From assembly GCA_020718585.1 (NCBI GenBank), contig DYRS01000004.1:1-39063 (forward strand): a stretch of DNA of 39,063 bases, written 5' to 3'. Each line of letters begins with the position of its first letter. The first letter of the stretch is position 1. The notes beneath the pieces were generated by a model. The model searched no databases, had not been told where the DNA came from, and worked only from the letters and a program-made list of their open reading frames with translations. The DNA comes from Chthoniobacter flavus (GTDB lineage Bacteria > Verrucomicrobiota > Verrucomicrobiia > Chthoniobacterales > Terrimicrobiaceae). The position numbers were made by a program, and so were the translations under genes. Of this stretch, positions 1 to 7,606 are shown in pieces.

Positions 1-6
1 GCTCAT
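1..6 (-). CDS. First two codons of the gene after casB, probably cas7e/casC (partial)
   Basis: On the minus strand bases 6 to 1 read ATGAGC, and the ATG overlaps the casB stop codon in the same ATGA arrangement that joins casA to casB. A Cas7e (CasC) backbone gene normally follows cse2 in type I-E operons. The identity is inferred only from gene order and the translational overlap; two codons carry no sequence evidence. Confidence 0.4.
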
Positions 7-506
7 TGTGGGGAAGCCGTGTCGGCCTGAGCCTGCCAGAAATCGCAGGCCCAGCTGGTCTTGATAACGTCAGCGCTTTTTGCCCACCGGCGGAGATCCC
101 AGAGGAGCCGATTGTAATCAATGGCGATTCCCTCGCGCCCGAAGCGGATGAAAAGCCGGTGGAGCCCGTCCCCCAGCTCTTCCAGCTCGTTGCCATTCGC
201 AGCAAGCAGCCTCCGGAAATGTCGTTCCATGGACTCGAACGCATCACCGTCCCCGAGGCACAGAGCCGCGCAGCCAAGGGAATTGCCGCCGGGCTGGTGG
301 TTCGGGTTCTCGGCATAAAGCGCGGCGGTGAGGGCATCGGGCAGCTTGTGCTCGCCCAGCGCCCCGAGCCGCCCGAGGACTGGAAACGCGTAGTGCCGGG
401 TGGCATTGCTCCAATACCGCCGGAGCTCGGCGCGGTGCCCTCGATCCTTACACACTCGGGCGAGTTGCTCAATGAACGGCTCGTTGGTGGGACTTTCTGT
501 TTTCAT
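3..506 (-). CDS. casB: Type I-E Cascade small subunit Cse2 (CasB)
   Basis: Cse2 is the small alpha-helical subunit of the type I-E Cascade complex; two copies line the belly and stabilise the displaced DNA strand. The 167-residue protein matches the family length. It has the early RRYWSNATRHYAFPVLGRLG stretch, a middle segment bearing small loops, and the C-terminal pattern RLFIRFGREGIAIDYNRLLWDL, which fits the usual end of Cse2 where the helix leads to a tryptophan-rich LLxDLxxW segment. The ATG at 506 is chosen because it overlaps the casA stop (ATGA); an in-frame extension to 635 would run back into casA. The stop in turn overlaps an ATG for the next gene. The operon is cas3-casA-casB on the minus strand. 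Confidence 0.85.
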   Translation of the reverse strand: MKTESPTNEPFIEQLARVCKDRGHRAELRRYWSNATRHYAFPVLGRLGALGEHKLPDALTAALYAENPNHQPGGNSLGCAALCLGDGDAFESMERHFRRLLAANGNELEELGDGLHRLFIRFGREGIAIDYNRLLWDLRRWAKSADVIKTSWACDFWQAQADTASPQ

Positions 507-1957
507 TTTTTCTTCTTGGGTTTTGGATTCAAAACTTTCAGCCCCGCAGCATACGCTTGGAGCTGGCGCGGAGTCTGCCGGGGGCAGACTGAGTTGTAGG
601 CGTCGCGCGCGGCCTGCCGCACGGCAAGCGTCCACGGGTCGGAGCCTTCGCCGAAGGACAGACCGCCCATCAATGCTGGTTTGCGGACGATTTCAAGCAG
701 CGTGCCGGACTGCTGGTCGAGGGCGTGCCAGAAGTGCATTTTGGCTTCATCTGTCGGCGGAAACTCATTTTTTAGTGACGAGCCATACTGTTTGACCGCG
801 CCGTAGAGCTGGTTCGATCGGCCCTCGGCAAACAGGACGCCTGCCTCGTAGCGGGCTCGTCCGGCTTCAGTGAACATCGAGCGAGGAAGGGGAAACGTGG
901 ATTCCATCGTGTCGAGAATTTTCGCTTTGAGATCTGTCACGAGTGCTCCAACCCAGACATGAAATTCTTCAAAACCCCTTTGAGACTGGATTTGAAGAGC
1001 CATCGGGGCTTTTGCCTCCTCGTTCTTTGTCTGGCGCAAGACAGTCATCAGGTGAAGATCCCGCCAGACAGAACGCCCCAGCCTTGCTGGAAGGAGGCGG
1101 CGCTCCGCCACCTCTTTTTTCGTAATAACAACAACCGTTGCTGACGGCTCTCTCGACTCCTCAAAACGCGGATATTCCAGCCCGCATTGCTGCAAGTAAA
1201 ACCCCGATCCATCAGCGACAAGCTTCAGATCGCGGTGTCGTGGGACCATCCGCCCAAGGTAGCTTTTTGTCGCAAGCAGGTGCTCGCTGCCGACCGCGGA
1301 TTTAAGTTCCCAGATTGGACGTCCTATCCCGTCGGGGTGAAAATACTCCCGGACCCAGTCCGCCGTGAGGCAATTCAAAAGGATTGTCTGCTTAAGTGTC
1401 TCGCCGATCAGCAGCGCGTGGACCATGTTGCCGTCAACGCATGGACCCTTGCCTTTGTATCCCGCTCCATAAAGTGGATAAAAACACTGAAAAGACAACA
1501 GCGCCAACGCCATGCGCGAGAGATGCAATCGTCGGTCCTCATCGCAGCCGTCGTGATCAAAAAGAGTGGGGTTGTTCCCTGTTGCCAAATGAGGAATGAG
1601 CTTGCTGGACTTCACGGGATCTCTACTGGAAGGCACCTCAACCTGCAAAAACCTCGGTCCATCGCCGAACAGGTTGAAGTGCGGGAATATATCCTCGCGG
1701 CAGAGGTAGGCCGGGACCCGGGTTTCGATATCATCCCCGAAGCCGTCCCAGTCGTCCGGCGTATCCGGTGCGCCAAGCTCGGCCTGGGTGATGCAGACGA
1801 GCAGGCGCATGAGGGAGATTCGTTCATGCGGCGCGCAATCGAGGTCAGCAATTTCAGCACTTTCGCGGAATGCGGCTTCGAGGCTGACGAGCACGTTGCG
1901 CCCATCGCGGTAGCGGACTGGAATCCAGGGATTTTCAACGAGGTGAAAGGTATTCAT
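503..1957 (-). CDS. casA: Type I-E Cascade large subunit Cse1 (CasA/Cas8e)
   Basis: Cse1 is the large subunit of Cascade; it reads the PAM and recruits Cas3. The 484-residue protein starts with the typical NTFHLVENPWIPV segment (family pattern: a hydrophobic strand followed by PWIPV). Near residue 95 it has FNLFGDGPRFLQV, another hallmark of the family. The C-terminal third is helical, as expected for the four-helix bundle that contacts Cse2, and ends in a lysine run (NPKPKKKK). It begins 8 bases after the cas3 stop and overlaps casB by 4 bases, so the three genes should be co-transcribed. No truncation or frameshift is seen. Confidence 0.93.
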   Translation of the reverse strand: MNTFHLVENPWIPVRYRDGRNVLVSLEAAFRESAEIADLDCAPHERISLMRLLVCITQAELGAPDTPDDWDGFGDDIETRVPAYLCREDIFPHFNLFGDGPRFLQVEVPSSRDPVKSSKLIPHLATGNNPTLFDHDGCDEDRRLHLSRMALALLSFQCFYPLYGAGYKGKGPCVDGNMVHALLIGETLKQTILLNCLTADWVREYFHPDGIGRPIWELKSAVGSEHLLATKSYLGRMVPRHRDLKLVADGSGFYLQQCGLEYPRFEESREPSATVVVITKKEVAERRLLPARLGRSVWRDLHLMTVLRQTKNEEAKAPMALQIQSQRGFEEFHVWVGALVTDLKAKILDTMESTFPLPRSMFTEAGRARYEAGVLFAEGRSNQLYGAVKQYGSSLKNEFPPTDEAKMHFWHALDQQSGTLLEIVRKPALMGGLSFGEGSDPWTLAVRQAARDAYNSVCPRQTPRQLQAYAAGLKVLNPKPKKKK

Positions 1958-1965
1958 AAGAAAAA

Positions 1966-4578
1966 TTAGAACCAGGATTCCTCTTCGTCATGGAAAGTTG
2001 GGACGGCCGAGATGCGCTCATGCGAGAGCCCTCGCTCCTCGCGGTAGCTGAGCCGGTAGGCGGAGGTTTCCGGTGCATGGCATGGCAGGCAGTCTGCCGA
2101 ACCCGACGGGCAGACGGCGAGGATGGAATCTGGAAAATGCTGAAGCAGCCACGGCGGGTTGCCGGGAGAGCGGAGGGCATCCGCAATCAGGTATCTGGGG
2201 ACCCTGCAGGCATTCTGGTGGAGCTTGCGGGCCAGGTCGAAATCGAACCGTCCGGGAACGAACGCATGTGAGGTGCCATCCAGAAAGTGGAGAGAGATTC
2301 CATTTGCAGATTGGGTGGGCGAAGATTGCAGGAGGATCACAAACCCTGATGGCTTCGGCTTCCAGCGCGTCTGCATGCCCTCGACATCGTCCACCGCGCC
2401 GGTTCCAAAGACGGAGTTCATCCAAGCGGTGCCCCGCATTTCTTCCACCAGTTTCTCCAGTTCGATGCGCAGCGCATCCGCCCCAGTTGGCATCGAATCG
2501 GTGACGCGCGAAGATTCCTCCAGAAGTGGTCGGATGTCCATTGGCAGAGAGACTTGGGAGAGCGTTTGCCAGACCCTCTGCGCTTGGAAGAGGGCAAACG
2601 GCGGGTAAACGTAGGCGGATGCACCGAGAGACTTTTTGATCGAAGCGGCATCCACCGACCAATCCACTGACGGCTGAAGGATGATGCAGCGCGGATGCTC
2701 GAAGCCCGGCGGGCGCTGACGCTCGTGGCGATGCAGCCGGCCGATGCGCTGGAAAAGGAGATCCGTGGGGGCCAGATCCGTGATGAGAAGGTCGGCATCA
2801 ATGTCCACGGATTGCTCGACAACCTGCGTTCCCACCAGGATGCAACCCGACTTCGGGCGATGCTCCCCGCCCTTGCCAAGAAGCTGCATCCACCGGCTTT
2901 CGTTCAGGCCCCTGCGAAACTGCGGAAACCTGCTGTGGAGGAGTCCGAACTCGATCCCGAGATCCCGGCAGGAGGACTTGACTTGGTCGAAGCACTCCTG
3001 AGCCGCCGCGATGGTATTGCGAACCACGAGCACGCACGCGCCGGCTTCGGCTGCCGATGCGGCTTCGCGAATCCAAATCGCGCCTTCCCGATCACGGTTT
3101 TCGATGCGGATCGTTTTCTTCTGCCGAAGAGATTCGGGAACTGAAATCGACCGGGCCTTGGAACTGCCAACGGAAACTTTTGTGATGAGGGGATAAGAGT
3201 CAGAAACCTCTTCCTCTACCGCTCCGGCCGCTGCCACAAGCTGGGCCCGGCGTGCTTTGGTGAGCGTTGCCGAAAGAACGATCACCGTGCAGCCGACTTG
3301 GAGGAACCACTCGACCGCGCGGTCCACAAGCGCGGACGTGTAGGGGTCGTAGGAATGCACTTCATCCATCACAATCACCTTCCCACCGAGGGCAAAAAGC
3401 CGGAGCGCCGAGTGCTTGACGGGCAGGACAGCCATCAATGCCTGATCCAACGTGCCGACGCCGAACGGTGAGAGAAGAGCCTTGCGGGAGTCGGAATACC
3501 AGAGGTTGGCCAGCGCCGCTCCATCGTCTTCTCCATTCACAGCAGGCAGCACCGGAGTGATCCGGCGGCCGGAGAGTCCCGCATTGCCATGTGCCAGCGC
3601 CAGGACGGACGGCGACGCCAAAACATTCGCAAGGAAGGTCTCGACCCGCTGGTGGATGCGGTTGCTCGTGAGCTGGGTCGGCAATGCAAAGTAGAGCCCG
3701 AACTCGCCGCCCTCGGCCCATCTGCGGCAGGCAACCGCCAGCGCAGCCTCCGTCTTGCCCTCGCCCATCGGCGCTTCGACGATGTAGAGCCCCGGAGTTT
3801 CCGCAGCCTCAATCAGGGCCGATTGAAGCGGGCGCATCTCCATCAATTGTCCGGGACCTGACGAAAACATCCGGCCGAACGTCAAATCCGTAGAAACCTT
3901 GTGCCGCCGCCATCCGATATCGGCCAAAGCGGATCTCGCCTGTTCTCGGGCCGCTTCCAACGATATCCGGCAGTCCATCCCCTCCGCCGGAAACCATCCC
4001 GTGTTCGAGCCGATCCAGTCACAAAACACCATGAACCCAGTGAACCAATGAAGGCGGGCAGATTTCTCAACGAGGGCCAGTGGGAGGGGCCCAAACATAG
4101 CGCAGATTTCTTCGATGAGTTCTTCCTTGATCTGCTTGATCCAGTCGGCATCTCCTTCAAAAACCTTCTGCCCCCGTGCCGCCGTCGAGGAGTATTTTCC
4201 GTGGTGACCTCCGACAGCAATCAGCCATCCGGGTGGCTTCCCACAAAACTCCGGGCGGGCAGACAAATACCGCTGGCCGATTTTCGCGTGGTTGCCCTCG
4301 TAGATATCCGGGGAATCCAGACCCAAGCGGCCTTGCCACGATTCTCGCCACATCTGGCATTTCATCAGGAAGCCCGGGGAAATTTTCCCGATATCGTGAG
4401 CCGCGATCAAGGAAACGCCGCCGCCGGGCAAAAGAGCACGGAGCGAAGCGGGAAGCGTCGCGCCCGACTCCTCCGCCACGGCCCCGACGTTGAGGCAGTG
4501 GTCGCGTACGGACAGGCAGGGGCGGCCACTCTCGTCGGTCTTCGCCCAGCAGTCGTTTATGCGCAAAGCGTTGCTCAT
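1966..4578 (-). CDS. cas3: CRISPR-associated helicase-nuclease Cas3 (HD plus DExH domains, type I-E)
   Basis: Cas3 is recruited by target-bound Cascade and degrades the non-target strand in an ATP-driven way. The 870-residue protein has an N-terminal HD nuclease domain (His at about 27, AHDIGK at about 60-65, GGHHGKY at about 123-129). The SF2 helicase core follows: Walker A APMGEGKTEAAL near 270, VMDEVHSYD near 405, LSATLT, and the motif VI region FQRIGRLHRHER. The separate HD and helicase domains in one chain, together with the cse1/cse2 neighbours, indicate type I-E. The ATG at 4578 is preferred over an in-frame TTG at 4602 because it gives a start like known I-E Cas3 proteins. All motif residues needed for activity appear intact. 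Confidence 0.93.
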   Translation of the reverse strand: MSNALRINDCWAKTDESGRPCLSVRDHCLNVGAVAEESGATLPASLRALLPGGGVSLIAAHDIGKISPGFLMKCQMWRESWQGRLGLDSPDIYEGNHAKIGQRYLSARPEFCGKPPGWLIAVGGHHGKYSSTAARGQKVFEGDADWIKQIKEELIEEICAMFGPLPLALVEKSARLHWFTGFMVFCDWIGSNTGWFPAEGMDCRISLEAAREQARSALADIGWRRHKVSTDLTFGRMFSSGPGQLMEMRPLQSALIEAAETPGLYIVEAPMGEGKTEAALAVACRRWAEGGEFGLYFALPTQLTSNRIHQRVETFLANVLASPSVLALAHGNAGLSGRRITPVLPAVNGEDDGAALANLWYSDSRKALLSPFGVGTLDQALMAVLPVKHSALRLFALGGKVIVMDEVHSYDPYTSALVDRAVEWFLQVGCTVIVLSATLTKARRAQLVAAAGAVEEEVSDSYPLITKVSVGSSKARSISVPESLRQKKTIRIENRDREGAIWIREAASAAEAGACVLVVRNTIAAAQECFDQVKSSCRDLGIEFGLLHSRFPQFRRGLNESRWMQLLGKGGEHRPKSGCILVGTQVVEQSVDIDADLLITDLAPTDLLFQRIGRLHRHERQRPPGFEHPRCIILQPSVDWSVDAASIKKSLGASAYVYPPFALFQAQRVWQTLSQVSLPMDIRPLLEESSRVTDSMPTGADALRIELEKLVEEMRGTAWMNSVFGTGAVDDVEGMQTRWKPKPSGFVILLQSSPTQSANGISLHFLDGTSHAFVPGRFDFDLARKLHQNACRVPRYLIADALRSPGNPPWLLQHFPDSILAVCPSGSADCLPCHAPETSAYRLSYREERGLSHERISAVPTFHDEEESWF

Positions 4579-4640
4579 ATTCCGGGAAAACGGCTGCGGC
4601 AATCGGCGGGTGACGGACGGTTCTGCGCGTAGAAATCCAT
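4575..4640 (-). CDS. 21-codon open frame whose stop overlaps the cas3 start (possible leader peptide)
   Basis: A minus-strand ATG at 4640 opens a 21-residue frame beginning MDFYAQNRPS. Its TGA stop overlaps the cas3 ATG as ATATGA, the same coupling used elsewhere in this window. No family is recognised. The first residues loosely recall the FYAHS opening of some Cas3 proteins, so it may be a decayed extension, a coupling leader peptide, or chance. No ribosome binding site is obvious. Confidence 0.25.
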   Translation of the reverse strand: MDFYAQNRPSPADCRSRFPGI

Positions 4641-4735
4641 GGCGGGCGTCGCGTCAGGATAGCCGGTCGGCTGCGCGGGGGAAGCGGAACCTGACGGGGA
4701 ATTTGCGAAGATCATGCCCGGGAGGATATGGGAGG

Positions 4736-4760
4736 GGGTAGGTCAACGAGCGTCCTACCC
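4736..4760. repeat. 7-bp inverted repeat upstream of cas3
   Basis: GGGTAGG at 4736-4742 is complementary to CCTACCC at 4754-4760 across an 11-base spacer. An A-rich stretch follows on the plus strand, so on the minus strand the T-run comes before the hairpin; this argues against a terminator on either strand. It could be a regulator site or an mRNA hairpin in the cas leader. Confidence 0.4.
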
Positions 4761-4897
4761 AAAGAAAAAAATCTGGCCCTTGAGTCAAGATCTGCAACTT
4801 GAGCCCAGTGCGCTCGCCAGGCGCATCCGCTTGCCGTTTCTATCGCCGGCTTCGGCTGTAGACCGATTTCATCGGATGAAAATCAAGGCAGTTGGGC

Positions 4898-4925
4898 CGC
4901 AAAAGAACGCAAAGAGCGCCAAAAA
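4898..4925. repeat. Degenerate tandem repeat of CGCAAAGA-like units
   Basis: Three imperfect units, CGCAAAAGAA, CGCAAAGAG and CGCCAAAAA, lie head to tail. A similar repetitive flavour recurs as TGATTCGCG at 5052 and 5071. Short degenerate intergenic repeats of this kind are common in several large-genome phyla; no function is established here. Confidence 0.4.
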
Positions 4926-4946
4926 CAATCCCTGTCTGGAAAAACG

Positions 4947-5051
4947 ATGGCGCGTGGAAAATGGATGTCAGAAATCGGCGTCCACACGGACGGGATGTTC
5001 GTGCCGCTTTCGCCTGAGCTGGCTGACTTCCTTCGGGGTCAGGATGTCTGA
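4947..5051 (+). CDS. Possible 34-residue open frame of unknown function
   Basis: ATG at 4947 to TGA at 5051 encodes a 34-residue peptide ending LSPELADFLRGQDV, with balanced, protein-like composition. It lies in the gap between two minus-strand operons and points the other way. No ribosome binding site is seen and no family is recognised. It may be a fragment of a decayed gene or a chance frame. Confidence 0.15.
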   Translation: MARGKWMSEIGVHTDGMFVPLSPELADFLRGQDV

Positions 5052-5096
5052 TGATTCGCGATTTTTCGCGTGATTCGCGGGCGACCGCCGGATTTC

Positions 5097-6017
5097 CTAG
5101 ATTTTTGCGCGGGTATCTTTGAGGGCTTTGGCGGAGGCTTGGAGGCCTTGGAGTTCTTTTGGCCAGAGTTCGAGTTCGATGTGGCCGAGGATGCCGGCGC
5201 GTCCGACGATGGTGGGGACGCTGAGGCAGATGTCGCGGATCCCGTAGGTGCCGTTGATCCGGCTGGAGACCGGGAGGATGCGGCGGCGGTCGAGGGCGAT
5301 CGAGTCAATGACTTCGCGGATTGCGACGCCGACCGCGTAGCCTGCGCCGCCTTTGCGGGAGATGACTTCGGCGCCGCTCTTCTGGGTGCGCTCGAAGATC
5401 TGGGTCTGGAAGGCCGGGGTGACGCCTGGGAATTTCGCGAGGGGAAATCCGTCGAGCGAGGCGGACGACCAGATCGGGAGCATGGTATCGCCGTGTTCGC
5501 CGAGGATCATTGCGCGGACCTGGGTGGCCGGGAGGTTGAGCGAGCTGGAGATGAGCGAGCAGAACCGGGAGGTATCGAGCATCGTGCCGAGCCCGAGGAC
5601 CTGGCTGGCCGGGAGCCCGGTCTTTTCGACCGCGAGCTGGGTCAGGATATCCACCGGATTCGAGACCACGAAGATGATCGCCTCCTTTTTCATTCCAGCG
5701 CCCTTGAGGCTTTCGAGGATGCCGAGGAAGAGGGAGACATTGCGGTTGATGAGGTCAAGGCGGGATTCGTCCGGCTTGCGGCGGAGTCCGGCGGTGATGC
5801 AGATCAGGTCGGCATCTTTGCAATCCGCATACGTTCCGGCCGAGATCCGCTGGTCTGCGCAGTAGGCCGCGCCGTGGAGGAGGTCGAGTGCCTCGCCCTC
5901 GGCCGCCGCCTGGTTGGCGTCGAGCATCACGATTTCGCGAACGATCCCCGAGCACTGGAGCGCGAATGCCGCGCACGATCCGACCCGGCCACCACCGCCG
6001 ATGATTGCAATTTTCAT
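5097..6017 (-). CDS. Lactate/malate-type NAD-dependent dehydrogenase, last gene of the BMC operon
   Basis: This 306-residue protein belongs to the LDH/MDH family of NAD-dependent 2-hydroxyacid dehydrogenases. The Rossmann loop IGGGGRVGS lies at 6-14 and Asp33 ends the second strand, which favours NAD. The catalytic histidine is in GEHGD (173-177), the substrate-carboxylate arginine in LDTSRF (Arg151), and the mobile-loop arginine is Arg86. The position that separates LDH (Gln) from MDH (Arg) is Arg80 in AGLRRKP, a malate-type residue, while GEHGDTMLPIW is more LDH-like; substrate is therefore open. It begins 4 bases after the aldolase stop and closes the BMC operon. A dehydrogenase of this family is, as I recall, part of described PVC BMC loci, where it may handle lactate or recycle NAD. 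No clear encapsulation peptide is seen. Confidence 0.85.
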   Translation of the reverse strand: MKIAIIGGGGRVGSCAAFALQCSGIVREIVMLDANQAAAEGEALDLLHGAAYCADQRISAGTYADCKDADLICITAGLRRKPDESRLDLINRNVSLFLGILESLKGAGMKKEAIIFVVSNPVDILTQLAVEKTGLPASQVLGLGTMLDTSRFCSLISSSLNLPATQVRAMILGEHGDTMLPIWSSASLDGFPLAKFPGVTPAFQTQIFERTQKSGAEVISRKGGAGYAVGVAIREVIDSIALDRRRILPVSSRINGTYGIRDICLSVPTIVGRAGILGHIELELWPKELQGLQASAKALKDTRAKI

Positions 6018-6021
6018 GATA

Positions 6022-7062
6022 TTATTTATTCAGGCTTGCGATGATTTCGTCGGTGAGTTTTTGGACAAGTGCCTCCATGTCTGCGCCCGATTGCGGGGCG
6101 GGCATCGGGTTGAACGGGGTGACCGGCGACGAGCAGCCGTGCTGTCCGCACATCTGGTCCCAGGGGTCCACCTCGCTGAGCTCGGCATTTTTGAGTCCGA
6201 ACCGGTTGTCCGGGAGGCCCATGCTCTTTTTCATATTGAGCAGGTCGCCAAGCTTCTCGCCCGGGATCGAGGCCGATCCGGGCAGTGCCTGGGCAAGGAT
6301 CACCGTTCGGCAATAGGCGTCGGTGATCTCCATTTTGAAGTAGGCATCCTCGACGGATTTCCCCCAGCAGATGACTCCGTGGCAGCCCATGATGATGGAT
6401 TGGTGCTGGGGAGCGAGCGGGCGGATGCTGGCCGCGATTTCCGGCGAGCCGGGCGTCTGGTATCCGGCGACGGCGACCGTGCCGACAAAGACTTCGAGCT
6501 CGGGGATGAGGCGGGCCGGCGGCTGGAGTTCCTTGATCGCGAATGCGCCCGCGTGGCAGGGGTGGGCGTGGCAGACCGAGGCTGCACCGGGAGTGGTCTC
6601 GTAGATCGCCGCGTGGGTCGTGAACTCGCTCGAGCGCTTCCATGTCCCGGCGAGCTGGGTCCCCTTGATATCGACCATGCTCATCATTTCGGGCGTCATA
6701 AACCCCTTGCTGACGCCGGTCGGGGTGATGATGAAGCGGTCCGGGCCGATGCGGGCGGAGATGTTGCCGCCGTTGCCATCGCAATACTCGCGCGCCCAGA
6801 TCCGGCGTCCGATGTCGCAGATTTCCTTTTTGATCCGCTCGGCTTCTGGCGAGTGGAAGAGCTTCTGGTCATCGGTCGTGCCGGGCGACGCCGATGCGAC
6901 GGCTGCGGGTGCGGCGGCGTCGGCATCAAAGACCACCTTAACTCCGGCCTCGGAGAAAATGTCCTTTGCGCCCGGGGTGATCCGGATGTCGCGGGAGAAC
7001 CGGAATTCTTTGGCTCCGGATTTCACGAATTCCTCGGCGTCTTTTTGTGCGAATAGTTTCAT
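6022..7062 (-). CDS. Microcompartment class II aldolase (fuculose/rhamnulose-1-phosphate type) with N- and C-terminal extensions
   Basis: Class II aldolases of this family cleave deoxyketose 1-phosphates to DHAP and lactaldehyde using zinc. The core (about residues 75-270) has the catalytic acid in SSEFTTH (Glu146), zinc ligands in CHAHP (His165, His167) and a third ligand in GCHGV (His228). At 346 residues it is well over the roughly 215-residue FucA length. The first 45 residues contain a segment like ITPGAKDIFSEAGVKVVFD, which resembles the short N-terminal motif shared by EutQ/EutT-like BMC proteins. A Pro/Ala/Ser linker precedes the core. The last 19 residues, ADMEALVQKLTDEIIASLNK in part, form an amphipathic helix after a Pro-rich linker, as expected for an encapsulation peptide. 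It overlaps the upstream BMC-P gene by ATGA. Confidence 0.9.
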   Translation of the reverse strand: MKLFAQKDAEEFVKSGAKEFRFSRDIRITPGAKDIFSEAGVKVVFDADAAAPAAVASASPGTTDDQKLFHSPEAERIKKEICDIGRRIWAREYCDGNGGNISARIGPDRFIITPTGVSKGFMTPEMMSMVDIKGTQLAGTWKRSSEFTTHAAIYETTPGAASVCHAHPCHAGAFAIKELQPPARLIPELEVFVGTVAVAGYQTPGSPEIAASIRPLAPQHQSIIMGCHGVICWGKSVEDAYFKMEITDAYCRTVILAQALPGSASIPGEKLGDLLNMKKSMGLPDNRFGLKNAELSEVDPWDQMCGQHGCSSPVTPFNPMPAPQSGADMEALVQKLTDEIIASLNK

Positions 7063-7343
7063 GGTTTGTTTTGATAAAAATGTTCATCCACGAGTGCCAC
7101 GCAATACGCGTCCACCGGCGTGGGTTTGGGAAACGGGCAGGCGGCCTCGCGGCCCTCGCTGATGGCGATGTGCTGGCCGATATTTGCGCCGAGCTCGTCG
7201 TAGACGACGATCGCCGGTGCGAACTTCGCCGCGCCGCCGAACGTCTCGGACTTCCACGGAAGCGTGAGGAGCAGGCGCTCGCCGACAAACCGTTTATTGC
7301 GGACCGCGAGCGTGACCCGGCCGATGACGGTGCCCATCCTCAT
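7059..7343 (-). CDS. BMC-P (EutN/CcmL family) pentameric shell vertex protein, 94 aa
   Basis: EutN/CcmL proteins form pentamers that cap the vertices of icosahedral shells. This 94-residue member has the typical start GTVIGRVTLAVRNKRFVGER, the second-strand segment KFAPAIVVYDELGANIGQHI (family motif: D-x-GA-x-IG-x-x-V), and a C-terminal strand VDAYCVALVDE. The ATG at 7343 overlaps the stop of the preceding BMC-P by ATGA; a second in-frame ATG sits two codons later. Its stop overlaps the aldolase start in the same way. It is the most divergent of the three BMC-P proteins here, with EGREAACPF where GSSAR is usual. Confidence 0.9.
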   Translation of the reverse strand: MRMGTVIGRVTLAVRNKRFVGERLLLTLPWKSETFGGAAKFAPAIVVYDELGANIGQHIAISEGREAACPFPKPTPVDAYCVALVDEHFYQNKP

Positions 7344-7603
7344 ACGGCGAGGCACCTTTCGGGATCGATGATGCCGAGGACCGACCAGCGGGCGGGGCTG
7401 AGCTCGTCGCCGACCATCTTGCGTGCTTCGCTGCCGTCGCTCGAAATGAGGACCTGCTGCCCGATCGCGGCGCCGAGGTTGTCGAGAACGATCTGCGGCG
7501 CGAGATCCGGGGAATCCGGCTCCGCGATCAGCAGCCGCCAGCCCTCGAGGCTGGGGTGCTTGACCGTGCTCGTCGCATACCCGCAGATCGTGGCGGTTCT
7601 CAT
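7340..7603 (-). CDS. BMC-P (EutN/CcmL family) pentameric shell vertex protein, 87 aa
   Basis: The 87-residue protein starts MRTATICGYATSTVKHPSLE and carries NLGAAIGQQVLISSDGSEAR, matching the EutN/CcmL signature (GAGIGxxVLVxxGSxAR). It ends soon after the strand SVLGIIDPE, as usual for the fold. It starts 3 bases after the aldehyde dehydrogenase stop and overlaps the next BMC-P gene by 4 bases. The likely role is one of three vertex types in the shell; different BMC-P paralogues in one locus often have non-identical edges and may alter cargo contacts. Confidence 0.92.
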   Translation of the reverse strand: MRTATICGYATSTVKHPSLEGWRLLIAEPDSPDLAPQIVLDNLGAAIGQQVLISSDGSEARKMVGDELSPARWSVLGIIDPERCLAV

Positions 7604-7606
7604 TTT

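Larger units (their letters stand above)
4641..5096. other. Intergenic region between the BMC operon end and cas3, with degenerate short repeats
   Basis: About 450 bases hold no convincing gene. They should contain the cas3 promoter and the end of the BMC transcript. Visible structure: a 7-bp inverted repeat at 4736-4760, an 11-base palindrome CTTGAGTCAAG at 4779-4789, a run of CGCAAAGA-like units at 4898-4925, two TGATTCGCG copies at 5052-5060 and 5071-5079, and a 34-codon plus-strand frame at 4947-5051. No clear promoter hexamers or Rho-independent terminator were found. Confidence 0.6.

Noticed and set aside
4579-4602. TTG start of cas3 at 4602
   Set aside because: The ATG at 4578 gives a standard I-E N-terminus, and the extra eight residues show no similarity.
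4736-4760. Terminator of the BMC operon
   Set aside because: The stem is present but the T-run lies on the wrong side for the minus-strand transcript, and the position is over 330 bases past the last gene.
1-5096. CRISPR array next to cas genes
   Set aside because: No set of 28 to 29-base repeats with regular spacers is visible near cas3 or elsewhere in the window; the array is probably beyond the left edge.
5070-6044. Long plus-strand open frame opposite the LDH/MDH-type dehydrogenase
   Set aside because: High-GC codon bias leaves the antisense frame open; its translation is rich in Asp, Glu and Arg with no family features, while the minus strand encodes clear dehydrogenase motifs.
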